Positions 16,589 through 24,028 of a stretch of DNA of 64,000 nt are shown here, one piece after another; position 1 is the stretch's first letter; each line of letters begins with the position of its first letter. Under the pieces are notes generated by a model, which was not told where the DNA came from, did no database searches, and saw only the letters and a list, made by a program, of their open reading frames with translations. This DNA comes from Steroidobacteraceae bacterium (lineage in GTDB: Bacteria > Pseudomonadota > Gammaproteobacteria > Steroidobacterales > Steroidobacteraceae). Location: contig JAPZRU010000002.1 of NCBI GenBank assembly GCA_027531255.1, forward strand, positions 248,001 to 312,000. The letters run 5' to 3'. Position numbers and translations under genes: made by a program.

Positions 16589-17833
16589 GTGGCCATCCAG
16601 CTCGACATCGCGATCACGCACCTCACGAGCCGCAAGCGGCAGACGCTCGTGTCGCTGGTCGGCGTCGTGCTGGGCGTCGCGTTCTTCCTCGCCGTCTCGT
16701 CGCTGATGCGCGGCTCGGAGAAGGACTTCATCGAGCGGCTGGTGGACAACAGCCCGCACATCACGGTGTCCGACGAGTTCCGCACCGCCGGCCGCCAGCC
16801 GGCCGCGCTCGCGTGGCCCGACGGCGCGGTGCGCATCAGCAACGTGAAACCGCAGACCGAGACGCGGGGCATCCGCGGCTGGCGGCAGAAGCTCGAGTAC
16901 GTCGAGGCGCTGCCGGGGGTGCGTGCGGCGCCGGTGCTGATGGGTTCGGCCGTCCTGACCTTCGCGGGCCGCGAGGAGGGCGTGTCGCTGTCCGGCGTGG
17001 TGCCCGCGATGATGAAGGAGGTGTCGACGATCGAGGACAGGTTCGTCGAAGGCAGCCTCGACACGCTCGCGGCGAACCCGAACGGCATCGTGATCGGCCA
17101 GGGCCTGGCCGACAAGTTCGACCTCGACATGGGCAGCACCGTCAGCGTCGTCTCCGCCACGGGCGTCACGCGCGCGATGAAGGTGGTCGGCATCTTCCGC
17201 ACCGGCAACGCCGCCTACGACGAGAGCCAGACCTTCGCGGCGCTGAAGCGCGTGCAGGTGCTGCTCGACCGGCCGAACCGCGTGAACCGGCTGATCGTGC
17301 AGCTCGACGACCCGCACCGCGCGCGCGACGTGGCGACCGAGGTCGAGCGCACGATCGGCTACAAGTCGGTGTCGTGGATCGAGGCCACCGAGGACATCCA
17401 GAGCGTCCTGCAGGTGCGCAACGTCATCATGTACAGCGTGGTGTCGGCGATCCTCGTGGTCGCGTCCTTCGGCATCTACAACACGATCTCGACGATCGTG
17501 ATGGAGAAGACGCGCGACATCGCGATCCTGAAGTCGATGGGCTTCCGCGCCGCCGACGTGCAGCGCGTGTTCCTGTACGAGGGGCTGATCGTCGGCGCCA
17601 TCGGCAGCTTCGCAGGACTGCTGGCGGGCATGGCGATCATGAAGGGCCTCGAGCAGGTGGCGCTGAAGCCGCCCGGCGTCAACGACGTGATCCACCTGCC
17701 GGTCTGGTGGGGCGCGGACCAGTTCGTGCTCGCGACCGCGTTCGCGGTGCTGTCGTCGCTGGCCGCCGCGTGGCTCCCGGCGCGCAAGGCCGGCCGCGTG
17801 CACCCGGTCGACATCCTGCGGGGCGCGTCATGA
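16589..17833 (+). CDS. MacB/FtsX-type ABC transporter permease
   Basis: A 414-residue permease: one helix near the N-terminus (SLVGVVLGVAFFLAVSSLM), a large periplasmic domain (about 50-270) and three C-terminal helices starting with NVIMYSVVSAILVVASFGIY. The helix-linking EKTRDIAILKSMGFR segment is the coupling region typical of FtsX/MacB permeases. Start GTG 16589 lies 4 nt after the adaptor stop, and the gene ends in ATGA shared with the ATPase gene, so translation is coupled. Unlike MacB, the ATPase is a separate protein. The family uses mechanotransmission to drive export from the periplasm. Confidence 0.9.
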   Translation: MAIQLDIAITHLTSRKRQTLVSLVGVVLGVAFFLAVSSLMRGSEKDFIERLVDNSPHITVSDEFRTAGRQPAALAWPDGAVRISNVKPQTETRGIRGWRQKLEYVEALPGVRAAPVLMGSAVLTFAGREEGVSLSGVVPAMMKEVSTIEDRFVEGSLDTLAANPNGIVIGQGLADKFDLDMGSTVSVVSATGVTRAMKVVGIFRTGNAAYDESQTFAALKRVQVLLDRPNRVNRLIVQLDDPHRARDVATEVERTIGYKSVSWIEATEDIQSVLQVRNVIMYSVVSAILVVASFGIYNTISTIVMEKTRDIAILKSMGFRAADVQRVFLYEGLIVGAIGSFAGLLAGMAIMKGLEQVALKPPGVNDVIHLPVWWGADQFVLATAFAVLSSLAAAWLPARKAGRVHPVDILRGAS

Positions 17834-18573
17834 CCGGCGAGGAGCGCGCGGGCGCGCCGACCCGCACGACACCGCTCGCGGCGGACGCCCCGGTCGTACT
17901 GCGGGCCGAGAACGTCGTGCGCCGGCTCGAGGGCGAGGTCCCGGTCACGCTGGTGGACGGCGTCACGCTCGACATCCGGCGCGGCGAGTTCGTCGCGATC
18001 ATGGGTCCGTCTGGTTCGGGCAAGTCTTCGCTGCTCTACCTGCTCGGTCTGCTCGACGTGCCGAGCGAGGGCCGTGTCTGGCTCGACGGCGAGGACACCT
18101 CGCGCTACGGCGAGGACGAGCTCGCAAACCGGCGGCTCGAGAAGCTGGGCTTCGTGTTCCAGTTCCACTTCCTGCTCGCCGAGTTCACGGTGCTCGACAA
18201 CGTGCGGCTGCCGATGCGGCGACTCGGGCGGCGCGCGCCGGACGAAGCCGAGGCGCGCGCCCGCGAACTGCTCGGGCACTTCGGCGTGGCCGAGCAGGCG
18301 CACAAGCGGCCGAGCCAGCTGTCGGGCGGGCAGCGGCAGCGCGTCGCGATCGCGCGCGCGCTCGCGAACGACCCGCTCGTGGTCCTGGCCGACGAGCCGA
18401 CGGGCAACCTCGACTCGGTCTCGTCGGCCAACGTCCGGCGGATCCTCCACGACCTCACGCACGAGTTCGGCAAGACCGTGGTCGCGGTCACCCACGACGG
18501 CGCGTTCGCGGCTGCGGCCGACCGGCGCATCGGCATCGTCGACGGGCGGATCGACGAGTCCTGGCGACCGTAG
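17830..18573 (+). CDS. ABC transporter ATPase (LolD/MacB type)
   Basis: A 247-residue ATPase: Walker [10 protein letters not shown] (59-67), Q-loop [16 protein letters not shown], signature LSGGQRQR, Walker [13 protein letters not shown] and the switch His in VAVTHDG. The first 30 residues before [13 protein letters not shown] are a poorly conserved extension. The start codon overlaps the permease stop (ATGA at 17830-17833). It energises the permease and adaptor encoded upstream. The Q-loop residue and [10 protein letters not shown] region match the MacB-like subgroup, which supports a type VII ABC system. Confidence 0.92.
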   Translation: MTGEERAGAPTRTTPLAADAPVVLRAENVVRRLEGEVPVTLVDGVTLDIRRGEFVAIMGPSGSGKSSLLYLLGLLDVPSEGRVWLDGEDTSRYGEDELANRRLEKLGFVFQFHFLLAEFTVLDNVRLPMRRLGRRAPDEAEARARELLGHFGVAEQAHKRPSQLSGGQRQRVAIARALANDPLVVLADEPTGNLDSVSSANVRRILHDLTHEFGKTVVAVTHDGAFAAAADRRIGIVDGRIDESWRP

Positions 18574-18612
18574 CGGAAGACAGAGGGTCAGGCGCCTCCT
18601 TCGCGGGAGCAG

Positions 18613-18635
18613 AAAGGGGGACTGACCCCCTTTTT
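18613..18635 (+). terminator. Intrinsic terminator after the ABC operon
   Basis: AAAGGGGG at 18613-18620 pairs with CCCCCTTT at 18626-18633 around the loop ACTGA, then TT. It lies 40 nt after the ATPase stop. It belongs to a group of GGGG/CCCC hairpins seen at several gene ends in the window. Confidence 0.8.
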
Positions 18636-18719
18636 CCGCTAGGCGACTACGGCTTTCCCGCAGTTGCGGGCCGGCGGGCCGAGGCGTTCCATGGGCACGT
18701 GCCTGCGGAGGGTAGGACC

Positions 18720-19106
18720 ATGAGAACGATGTTCGTCGCCGGCCTGTGCGCCGGAGTGCTGGGCCTCGCAGCGTCCGGCGTGGCGGTGGCGCAGTCGGCC
18801 GGAGACGCGAAGCGCGGCGCCGACGTGTTCCGCGCCCAGTGCAGCACCTGTCACGCGGTCGATGCGGGCAAGTCCTCGCCGATCGGCCCGCACCTGTTCG
18901 GCGTGGTCGGGCGCAAGGCGGCGACCGCCGAGGGCTTCAAGTACTCGCCCGCGTTCGAGCAGCTCGACTTCGCGTGGACGCAGTCTGCGCTGAACGAGTA
19001 CCTCGAGAACCCGCAGGCCGTCGCACCGGGCACGCCGAAGGCCCTGGTGGTGCCGAACGCGCGCAACCGCGCCGACGTGATCGCCTTCCTCGCGACCCTG
19101 AAGTAA
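18720..19106 (+). CDS. Class I c-type cytochrome without the usual distal Met
   Basis: A 128-residue periplasmic cytochrome: signal peptide (1-25), haem motif CSTCH (C41, C44, H45), then PIGPHLFGVVGRKAAT and FKYSPAF, as in cytochromes c2/c550. The block that normally reads GTKM reads PGTPKALVVPN (103-113), and no Met occurs anywhere in the mature protein. The sixth iron ligand must be another residue or be absent, which would lower the redox potential or open the haem to ligands. A strong GGAGGGTAGG ribosome site precedes ATG 18720. Confidence 0.88.
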   Translation: MRTMFVAGLCAGVLGLAASGVAVAQSAGDAKRGADVFRAQCSTCHAVDAGKSSPIGPHLFGVVGRKAATAEGFKYSPAFEQLDFAWTQSALNEYLENPQAVAPGTPKALVVPNARNRADVIAFLATLK

Positions 19107-19122
19107 CGGGGCCGGTCCCCGT
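19106..19122 (+). terminator. ACGGGG/CCCCGT hairpin at the cytochrome c stop codon
   Basis: ACGGGG (19106-19111) pairs with CCCCGT (19117-19122) around CCGGT; the first base is the last base of the TAA stop codon. No T-run follows. The same stem occurs after the reductase gene at 41558. Confidence 0.45.
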
Positions 19123-19134
19123 GCCGCAGGTTCT

Positions 19135-19446
19135 TCAGCCGAGCGCCGGCCGCTCGCGCTCGAAGAACTCGCGCCGCGTGCGGCGCCCGTGGTGCGGTGC
19201 CGTGTCGTCGGCCCATGCCGGGACGTGGCGTACCCGCACGGGCCGGCCCAGCACCTCGCCCGCGATCGGCGTGTGCCGCGCCTGCCCGTCGCCGAACACC
19301 GTGACGCTGCCCTTCGCCGCCATCCGCAGGATCAGCTTCAGGTCCTCGAAGAAACCGGAAGGCCGGACGATCGTCCACTCGAGACCGGAGGTCTGCAGCG
19401 CGAGCCCGAGCGTTCCCGTGCTGCCGGCGACCAGTACGCTGCTCAT
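19135..19446 (-). pseudogene. Internally deleted NmrA-like / NAD(P)-binding epimerase gene
   Basis: A 103-codon open frame that joins three separated parts of an NmrA-type atypical SDR. MSSVLVAGSTGTLG (dinucleotide loop, start) is joined directly to SGLEWTIVRPSGFFEDL and VTVFGDGQARHTPI (normally residues ~110-160), then to EVLGRPVRVRHVPAWADD near the end. The catalytic middle of the Rossmann fold is missing, so it cannot bind cofactor normally. A ribosome site (GGAG) still precedes ATG 19446. It is possibly expressed but very probably non-functional. Confidence 0.7.
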
Positions 19447-19737
19447 CCTCGACTCCGTGGGGCGGAACGTCCCCGGGCGCCTTGAAGTGGGGACGTTCCC
19501 CATTGCACTCGACGGGTGTTTTTTGGCGCACGGCGAGTAGATCTTGCCGCCGCACCGTGGACGCAGCCGCTGGCGTCGTCCCCGACGGGGGCACGCGCGT
19601 GGCCGCCCCCGGACCGCCGCGCGCGTGGCGAGCGCGAATTTCGCGCGGGTACCGGCGCCACTACCGCGTCCACGCGGGCGTGGCACGAACTCTGCACGCC
19701 GCTGCGCGACCGGCGAAGTGCCGACCGAGGAACAGCC

Positions 19738-20118
19738 ATGGAACGGATGGACCAGGGCCCGGGCGCGTCGATGCGCGCCGCGACGGCCGGCGGCGACGCC
19801 ATCGGCCTGTTGATCGCCGGTCACGAGCGCGTGAGCGCCCTGTTCGAACGCTTCGAGGCAGCGAACGACGCGGACCGGATGATGCTCGCGCGGCAGATCT
19901 GCCAGGAGCTCACGATCCACGCGCAGATCGAGGCCTCGGGCTCGCGCGGCAGCGACGTCGAGGACCTCGTGCAGCAGCTGCGCGAGGCGATCGAGCACCA
20001 CGTCGAGGAAGAGGAATCGGAGCTCTTCCCCGAAGTGCGAAGCGCGGGAGTCGATCTCTTGGGGCTCGGCACCCAGCTGGCCGAGCGCAAGAGGCAACTG
20101 ACGAGCTCGGGTCTCTGA
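19738..20118 (+). CDS. Shortened hemerythrin (HHE) domain protein
   Basis: A 126-residue protein from ATG 19738. Helix 1 (GHERVSALFERFE), the start of helix 2 (ICQELTIHAQIE) and helix 4 (IEHHVEEEESELFPEVR) of a hemerythrin-like HHE domain are clear. Relatives continue HxxIEExxFYP and then carry another His-rich helix; here HAQIE runs straight into ASGSRGSDVEDLVQQL, so about 40 residues with part of the di-iron ligand set are missing. It may no longer bind oxygen or iron normally. It is followed closely by a small basic protein gene, 30 nt downstream. Confidence 0.65.
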   Translation: MERMDQGPGASMRAATAGGDAIGLLIAGHERVSALFERFEAANDADRMMLARQICQELTIHAQIEASGSRGSDVEDLVQQLREAIEHHVEEEESELFPEVRSAGVDLLGLGTQLAERKRQLTSSGL

Positions 20119-20148
20119 GCTCGCGAACCAACGCCAAGGAGTGAGGCA

Positions 20149-20259
20149 ATGGCGAGTACGAAGAGCCGCGGCGGCCGCAAGTCCGGCGGCAGCAAGAAGT
20201 CCAGCTCGGCCCCGAAGGGCGGGTCCTCCAGCCGCCCGAAGTCCGCCAAGAGCGGCTGA
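20149..20259 (+). CDS. Tiny Lys/Ser/Gly-rich basic protein
   Basis: A 36-codon gene: MASTKSRGGRKSGGSKKSSS continues to PKSAKSG. It has no Asp or Glu and is made of Ser, Gly, Lys, Arg, Ala and Pro, so it is strongly basic and disordered, like the tails of bacterial histone H1-like nucleic-acid-binding proteins. A very good ribosome site (AAGGAGTGAGG) sits 2-12 nt before ATG 20149, and it follows the hemerythrin-like gene by 30 nt. It is too short for most gene finders. Nucleic-acid or polyanion binding is an inference from composition only. Confidence 0.6.
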   Translation: MASTKSRGGRKSGGSKKSSSAPKGGSSSRPKSAKSG

Positions 20260-20277
20260 GTCGCAGGCGGAATCCGC

Positions 20278-20316
20278 GACGGTCGCCGCGCGACCCCCCG
20301 GCGCGCGGCGACCGTC
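20278..20316. terminator. 15-bp perfect hairpin between convergent genes
   Basis: GACGGTCGCCGCGCG (20278-20292) pairs fully with 20302-20316 around a 9-nt loop (ACCCCCCGG). No T-run follows, so it is a likely bidirectional stop between the small basic gene and the convergent alcohol dehydrogenase gene. Confidence 0.65.
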
Positions 20317-20345
20317 GCCGATCCGGCGACCCTGACGTTCGCCGA

Positions 20346-21446
20346 TCAGGCGATCCTGACTATCGGCTTGATCGCCCGCCCCGTGCGCGCGTCCTCGAGC
20401 GCGCGCGGCAGATCGTCGAAGCCGTACCAGCGCACGAGCCGCTCGTACGGCAGCCGCCCCGCGAGCTGCAGTTCCATCAGGCGCGGGATGAAGGTGTCCG
20501 GCACGCTCGAGCCTTCGAGCACCCCGACCACGGTGCGGCCCATCAGGATCGGCAGCGGCGAGTATGCGAAAGGTCGCCCGTGATGCGGCACCGTCGCGAG
20601 TCCGCAGACGCCGCGCTTGGCGAGGCACTCGATCGCCGCACGGAACGAGTCCTCGGCGCCCGCCGTCTCGAGCGAGTGGGTCGCGCCGCCGCGCGTCAGC
20701 GCGACGATCCGTTCGACCACCCCGCCCTCGCGCGCATCGAGCGCGTGCGTCGCGCCGAGCTCGCGCGCGAGCGCGAGGCGCGCGGGATCGACGTCGACGG
20801 CGACAACCTGCAGGCAGCCCGCGAGCTTCGCCGCCATGACCGCGGACAGCCCGACCGAGCCCACGCCGAACACCGCGAAGCGCGCGCCCGCCGGCACCGC
20901 GAGCGTGTTCAGCACCGCACCCGCGCCCGTCTGGATGCCGCAGCCGAGCGGCCCCGCCAGTTCGAGCGGGAATTCGTCCGGCACGCGCACCACGTTGCGC
21001 TCGGTGGCGAGCGCGAACGTCGCGAAAGAGGACTGCTGGAAGAACGCACCGCGTACGGGCGGCGTGCCGGGGGCCGCGAGGAACGTCGCCGAGCCGTCCA
21101 GGCGCGCACCACCGAACTGGAGCGGCCCAGAGTTCGCGCAGTGCGACGGGTGCCCCTCGTGGCAGTTCGCGCAGGTCCCGCAGCTGCCGAAGGTCAGCGC
21201 GACGCGATCGCCGGGACGCACCTTGGCGACGCGGGCGCCGACGCGCTCGACGATGCCCGCGCCCTCGTGGCCGTAGACCGCGGGCAGCCATCCGAGCGCA
21301 GGCCCCATCAGGTCGGTGTGGCAGACGCCGGTGGCGACGATCCGCACGACGACCTCGTCGGGCCGGGGGTCGTCCAGCCGGAGGCTCTCGAGCCGCGGGT
21401 CCGCGTCGGCTTCGCGCTGCACCCAGGCGCGCGTCTCGAGGCTCAC
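20346..21446 (-). CDS. Zinc-dependent aryl/alkyl alcohol dehydrogenase (MDR)
   Basis: A 366-residue NAD-dependent alcohol dehydrogenase of the aryl-alcohol / class III-like branch. Catalytic zinc ligands: Cys in TGVCHTDL, His-Glu in YGHEGAG and Cys in GPLGCGIQTG. The structural zinc loop CGTCANCHEGHPSHC keeps all four Cys. Rossmann motif FGVGSVGLSAVMAA and Asp in VAVDVDPARL indicate NAD rather than NADP. It probably oxidises alcohols to aldehydes in the cytosol. The next gene upstream on the same strand is glyoxalase I (43 nt away), so the two may be one detoxification unit. Confidence 0.88.
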   Translation of the reverse strand: MSLETRAWVQREADADPRLESLRLDDPRPDEVVVRIVATGVCHTDLMGPALGWLPAVYGHEGAGIVERVGARVAKVRPGDRVALTFGSCGTCANCHEGHPSHCANSGPLQFGGARLDGSATFLAAPGTPPVRGAFFQQSSFATFALATERNVVRVPDEFPLELAGPLGCGIQTGAGAVLNTLAVPAGARFAVFGVGSVGLSAVMAAKLAGCLQVVAVDVDPARLALARELGATHALDAREGGVVERIVALTRGGATHSLETAGAEDSFRAAIECLAKRGVCGLATVPHHGRPFAYSPLPILMGRTVVGVLEGSSVPDTFIPRLMELQLAGRLPYERLVRWYGFDDLPRALEDARTGRAIKPIVRIA

Positions 21447-21489
21447 GCGCGGGATCCGGCGTCGCGACGCGCGCGGGCGCTGGCCGTGC

Positions 21490-21915
21490 TCACCACGTGC
21501 CGGTGTTGGGCATCGACGCCCACGGCTCGCGCGGGGGCAGCGCGGCGCCCTTCTGCAGCAGCTCGATCGAGATGTTGTCGGGCGAGCGCACGAAGGCCAT
21601 GCGCCCGTCGCGGGGCGGCCGGTTGATCGTCACGCCGCCGCGCAGCAGCCGGTCGCACGCCGCGTAGATGTCGTCCACCTGGTACGCGAGATGGCCGAAC
21701 GCGCGGCCGATGCCGTAGGGCTCGGGGTCCGGATCCCAGTTGTAGGTCAGCTCGACCTGCGCGTTCTCGTCGCCCGGCGCGCTCAGGAACACGAGCGTGA
21801 AGCGGCCCGCGGTGTTCTCGGTGCGGCGCAGCTCCACCAGCCCGAGCTTGTCGCAGTAGAAGTCGAGCGAGCGGTCCAGGTCGGTGACCCGGACCATCGT
21901 GTGGAGGTACTTCAT
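21490..21915 (-). CDS. gloA: Lactoylglutathione lyase (glyoxalase I)
   Basis: A 141-residue VOC-fold enzyme that turns the methylglyoxal-glutathione adduct into S-lactoylglutathione. The family signature is clear: [20 protein letters not shown], then [25 protein letters not shown] and [12 protein letters not shown]. Metal ligands His5, the Glu of VELTYNW, the His of FGHLAY and the Glu of SIELLQ are all present. It starts 7 nt after the upstream PAP/fibrillin gene ends. Glutathione is also made and used here by gshA and a GST. Confidence 0.92.
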   Translation of the reverse strand: MKYLHTMVRVTDLDRSLDFYCDKLGLVELRRTENTAGRFTLVFLSAPGDENAQVELTYNWDPDPEPYGIGRAFGHLAYQVDDIYAACDRLLRGGVTINRPPRDGRMAFVRSPDNISIELLQKGAALPPREPWASMPNTGTW

Positions 21916-21922
21916 CGGATCC

Positions 21923-22546
21923 TCAGAAGCTGACGGGATCGTGCGGCTCGCGCACGAGCACGTACAGGTTGCGGTATGCGCCGCGCATCAGTCGCAGCTC
22001 CCCGTCGAGATACACGACGTCGGACCACAGGCCTTGCGTTTCGAGCGGCGCGGCGAGGCGGTCGGGGCTCGTGCCGAGGGCGCCGGCGAAGCGCGCGGGA
22101 GGCACCTTGCGGTCCTCGGGGAACACGTCGGTACCGTAGAACTCGATCTCGAGACGCTGCTCGGTGGCCGGCCGGAAGCGGCCCTTCGTGGCCTGCACCC
22201 CGCGCACCTCGCCGTGCGAGAAGTGCACGAGGTTGTTGTAGTGCCCGGCCTGCGAGCCCACTTCCTGATAGATGCCTTCGACGCGCACGGTGATCTCGGG
22301 CAGCTTGTTGAACGACAGGCGCGCGAGCGTAGCCTCGCGCGTCAGCCTGAACGAGCTGTAGAGCAGGCGCCAGCGCCCGTCGAGCAGCTCGGCGCGCTGG
22401 GCGGCGTCGCGCGTCGGGTTCTGTGCCTCGACCTCGGCGGCCAGCGCCTGGATCTCCTTCTCATCGTCCTTCGTCGCCTCGAAGCGCATGTCGGTCGCAG
22501 CGGCGAGTTCGATCAGGCGGGACTTGAGGGCGGCGAGCGTGGTCAT
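21923..22546 (-). CDS. PAP/fibrillin-domain protein
   Basis: A 207-residue protein resembling plastid lipid-associated proteins (fibrillins), best known from plants and cyanobacteria and rare in other bacteria. Family blocks: [13 protein letters not shown] at the start, [23 protein letters not shown], an [10 protein letters not shown] strand, [12 protein letters not shown], and the ending [20 protein letters not shown]. It is a lipocalin-like fold with a probable lipid or carotenoid-like ligand; no signal peptide or membrane helix. ATG 22546 begins the conserved part. It lies 7 nt upstream of gloA on the same strand, so they are probably co-transcribed. Confidence 0.75.
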   Translation of the reverse strand: MTTLAALKSRLIELAAATDMRFEATKDDEKEIQALAAEVEAQNPTRDAAQRAELLDGRWRLLYSSFRLTREATLARLSFNKLPEITVRVEGIYQEVGSQAGHYNNLVHFSHGEVRGVQATKGRFRPATEQRLEIEFYGTDVFPEDRKVPPARFAGALGTSPDRLAAPLETQGLWSDVVYLDGELRLMRGAYRNLYVLVREPHDPVSF

Positions 22547-22692
22547 GGCACGAACCCGGGTCCTGGGCGCTGGGTTTTCGGAGTATCCGAACCCTCCCGG
22601 GCGAAGGCAACGGGCGCGACCCCGGACGTCCAGGATGCGGCGGCCCACCGAACCGCGCCGGCCCGAAGCGTCGTGCGGGCGACCTGCCGGAT

Positions 22693-23958
22693 TCAGCCGG
22701 CCAGCGCCCCGAGGCCGCCCAACGCCGCGCCGAGCAGCAGCACCCACACCACGTCGAGGCGGGTCCGGAGCAGCAGCGTGAACGCCAGCAGGGCGATGCC
22801 GGCACTGCGGTAGTCGAAGCCGCCGCCGTCGGGCCACAGCACCGCGACCGCGACCGCGACCGCGAGGCTCGCGATCGCGCCGACCACCGCCGCCGTGATG
22901 CCGGCGAGAGCGCCCGCGAGGCGGGGGTTCGCCGTGAGCCGCTCGACGTACGGGGCGGCGCCGAGGATCAGCACGAACGAGGGCAGGAACGTCGCCCAGC
23001 TCGCGAGCACCGCTCCCGCCACGCCGCCGCCGAGCGGTCCGAGCGCGCCGGGCTGCGTCCACCCGGTGACGAAGCCGTAGAACTGCAGCACCAGGACCAG
23101 CGGACCGGGCGTCGTTTCCGCGAGTGCGAGGCCCGCGACCACGTGCGCGGGCGTCAGCCAGCCGTACACCTCGACGAGCTGCTGGTTGACGTAGCCGAGC
23201 ACCGCGTACGCACCGCCGAACGTGACCAGCGCGGCCTGGGTGAAGAACAGGTACAGCGGCGCTGCGAACTCGGCGTCGAGCGCGGGGATCGCCAGCCACG
23301 GCAGTGCCCACAGCGCGAGCCCGATCGCGAGCCACGCGCCGAGATGCGCGAATGCGCCGCGCTCGCGACGCGCCGGATTCGCGGCGTCGCCGGCCGCGCC
23401 GGGCCCGGGCCCGTGCGCGACGGCGTCGCCGCGCAGCGCGACCGCGCCGACGATCGCGGCGAACGCGAGCAGCAGCGGGAACGGCGTGCCGAGCCAGTGC
23501 AGCCCGACGAACGCACCGACCGCGAGCGCGACCGGCACGGCGCCGCGCAGCGCGCGACGCGACAACCGCACGAGCGCCTGCGCGATCAGCGCGACGACGA
23601 CCGCCTTCAGGCCGGACAGCACCGAGCTCACCCCGGCGACTTCGCCGTAGCGCAGGTAGACCCACGAGAGCGCGAGCAGCAGCAGCGCGGCGGGCAGCAC
23701 GAAACAGAGCCCGGCGATCACGCCGCCGCGCGTGCCGTGCAGGCGCCAGCCGAGGTAGATCGCGAGCTGCAGCGCCTCGGGCCCGGGCAGCAGCATGCAG
23801 AAGTCGAGCGCGCGCCCGAACGTAGCGTCGTCGATCCAGCGACGCTGGTGCACGAGTTCCCGGTGCAGCAGCGCGATCTGGCCCGCGGGCCCGCCGAACG
23901 AGATGCAGCCGAGACGGAGCCAGTAGCGGGCGGCGACGGAAAAGGGGACATTCCCCAT
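22693..23958 (-). CDS. chrA: Chromate efflux transporter ChrA
   Basis: A 421-residue CHR-family transporter with about 10-12 helices in two homologous halves. Half 1 has LGCISFGGPAGQIALLHRE and FCMLLPGPEALQLAIYLGW; half 2 has VTFGGAYAVLGYV and LALAETTPGPLVLVLQF. The FGGP, PGPEA and TPGP motifs are the hallmarks of the family, which exports chromate by a proton- or sulfate-linked mechanism. I use ATG 23958: a GGGGG ribosome site lies 4-8 nt upstream, and the longer reading to 23997 is repeat sequence. No regulator chrB is nearby. Confidence 0.88.
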   Translation of the reverse strand: MGNVPFSVAARYWLRLGCISFGGPAGQIALLHRELVHQRRWIDDATFGRALDFCMLLPGPEALQLAIYLGWRLHGTRGGVIAGLCFVLPAALLLLALSWVYLRYGEVAGVSSVLSGLKAVVVALIAQALVRLSRRALRGAVPVALAVGAFVGLHWLGTPFPLLLAFAAIVGAVALRGDAVAHGPGPGAAGDAANPARRERGAFAHLGAWLAIGLALWALPWLAIPALDAEFAAPLYLFFTQAALVTFGGAYAVLGYVNQQLVEVYGWLTPAHVVAGLALAETTPGPLVLVLQFYGFVTGWTQPGALGPLGGGVAGAVLASWATFLPSFVLILGAAPYVERLTANPRLAGALAGITAAVVGAIASLAVAVAVAVLWPDGGGFDYRSAGIALLAFTLLLRTRLDVVWVLLLGAALGGLGALAG

Positions 23959-23991
23959 TTCGCCCCCAGGTGCTGCGGAAAAGGCGACAGC

Positions 23992-24018
23992 CCCCATTCT
24001 TCGAAGCGAAGAATGGGG
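23992..24018 (-). terminator. 12-bp hairpin between ilvB and chrA
   Basis: CCCCATTCTTCG (23992-24003) pairs with CGAAGAATGGGG (24007-24018) around AAG, 10 nt beyond the ilvB stop on the minus strand. It is followed by GGGGGCTGTCGCC rather than T, so it may act with Rho or as an mRNA end. GGGGA/TCCCC repeats flank it. Confidence 0.55.
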
Positions 24019-24028
24019 ACCGTCCTTC

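Noticed and set aside
19631-19647. The palindrome GCGCGAATTTCGCGC as an operator for the hemerythrin-like gene
   Set aside because: It is a 7+7 palindrome around one base, but in DNA this GC-rich such short GCGC palindromes are expected by chance and it lies about 90 nt from the start.
22693-23997. The chrA start at ATG 23997
   Set aside because: The added 13 residues are encoded by the GGGG/CCCC repeat region and lack a ribosome site; ATG 23958 has one.
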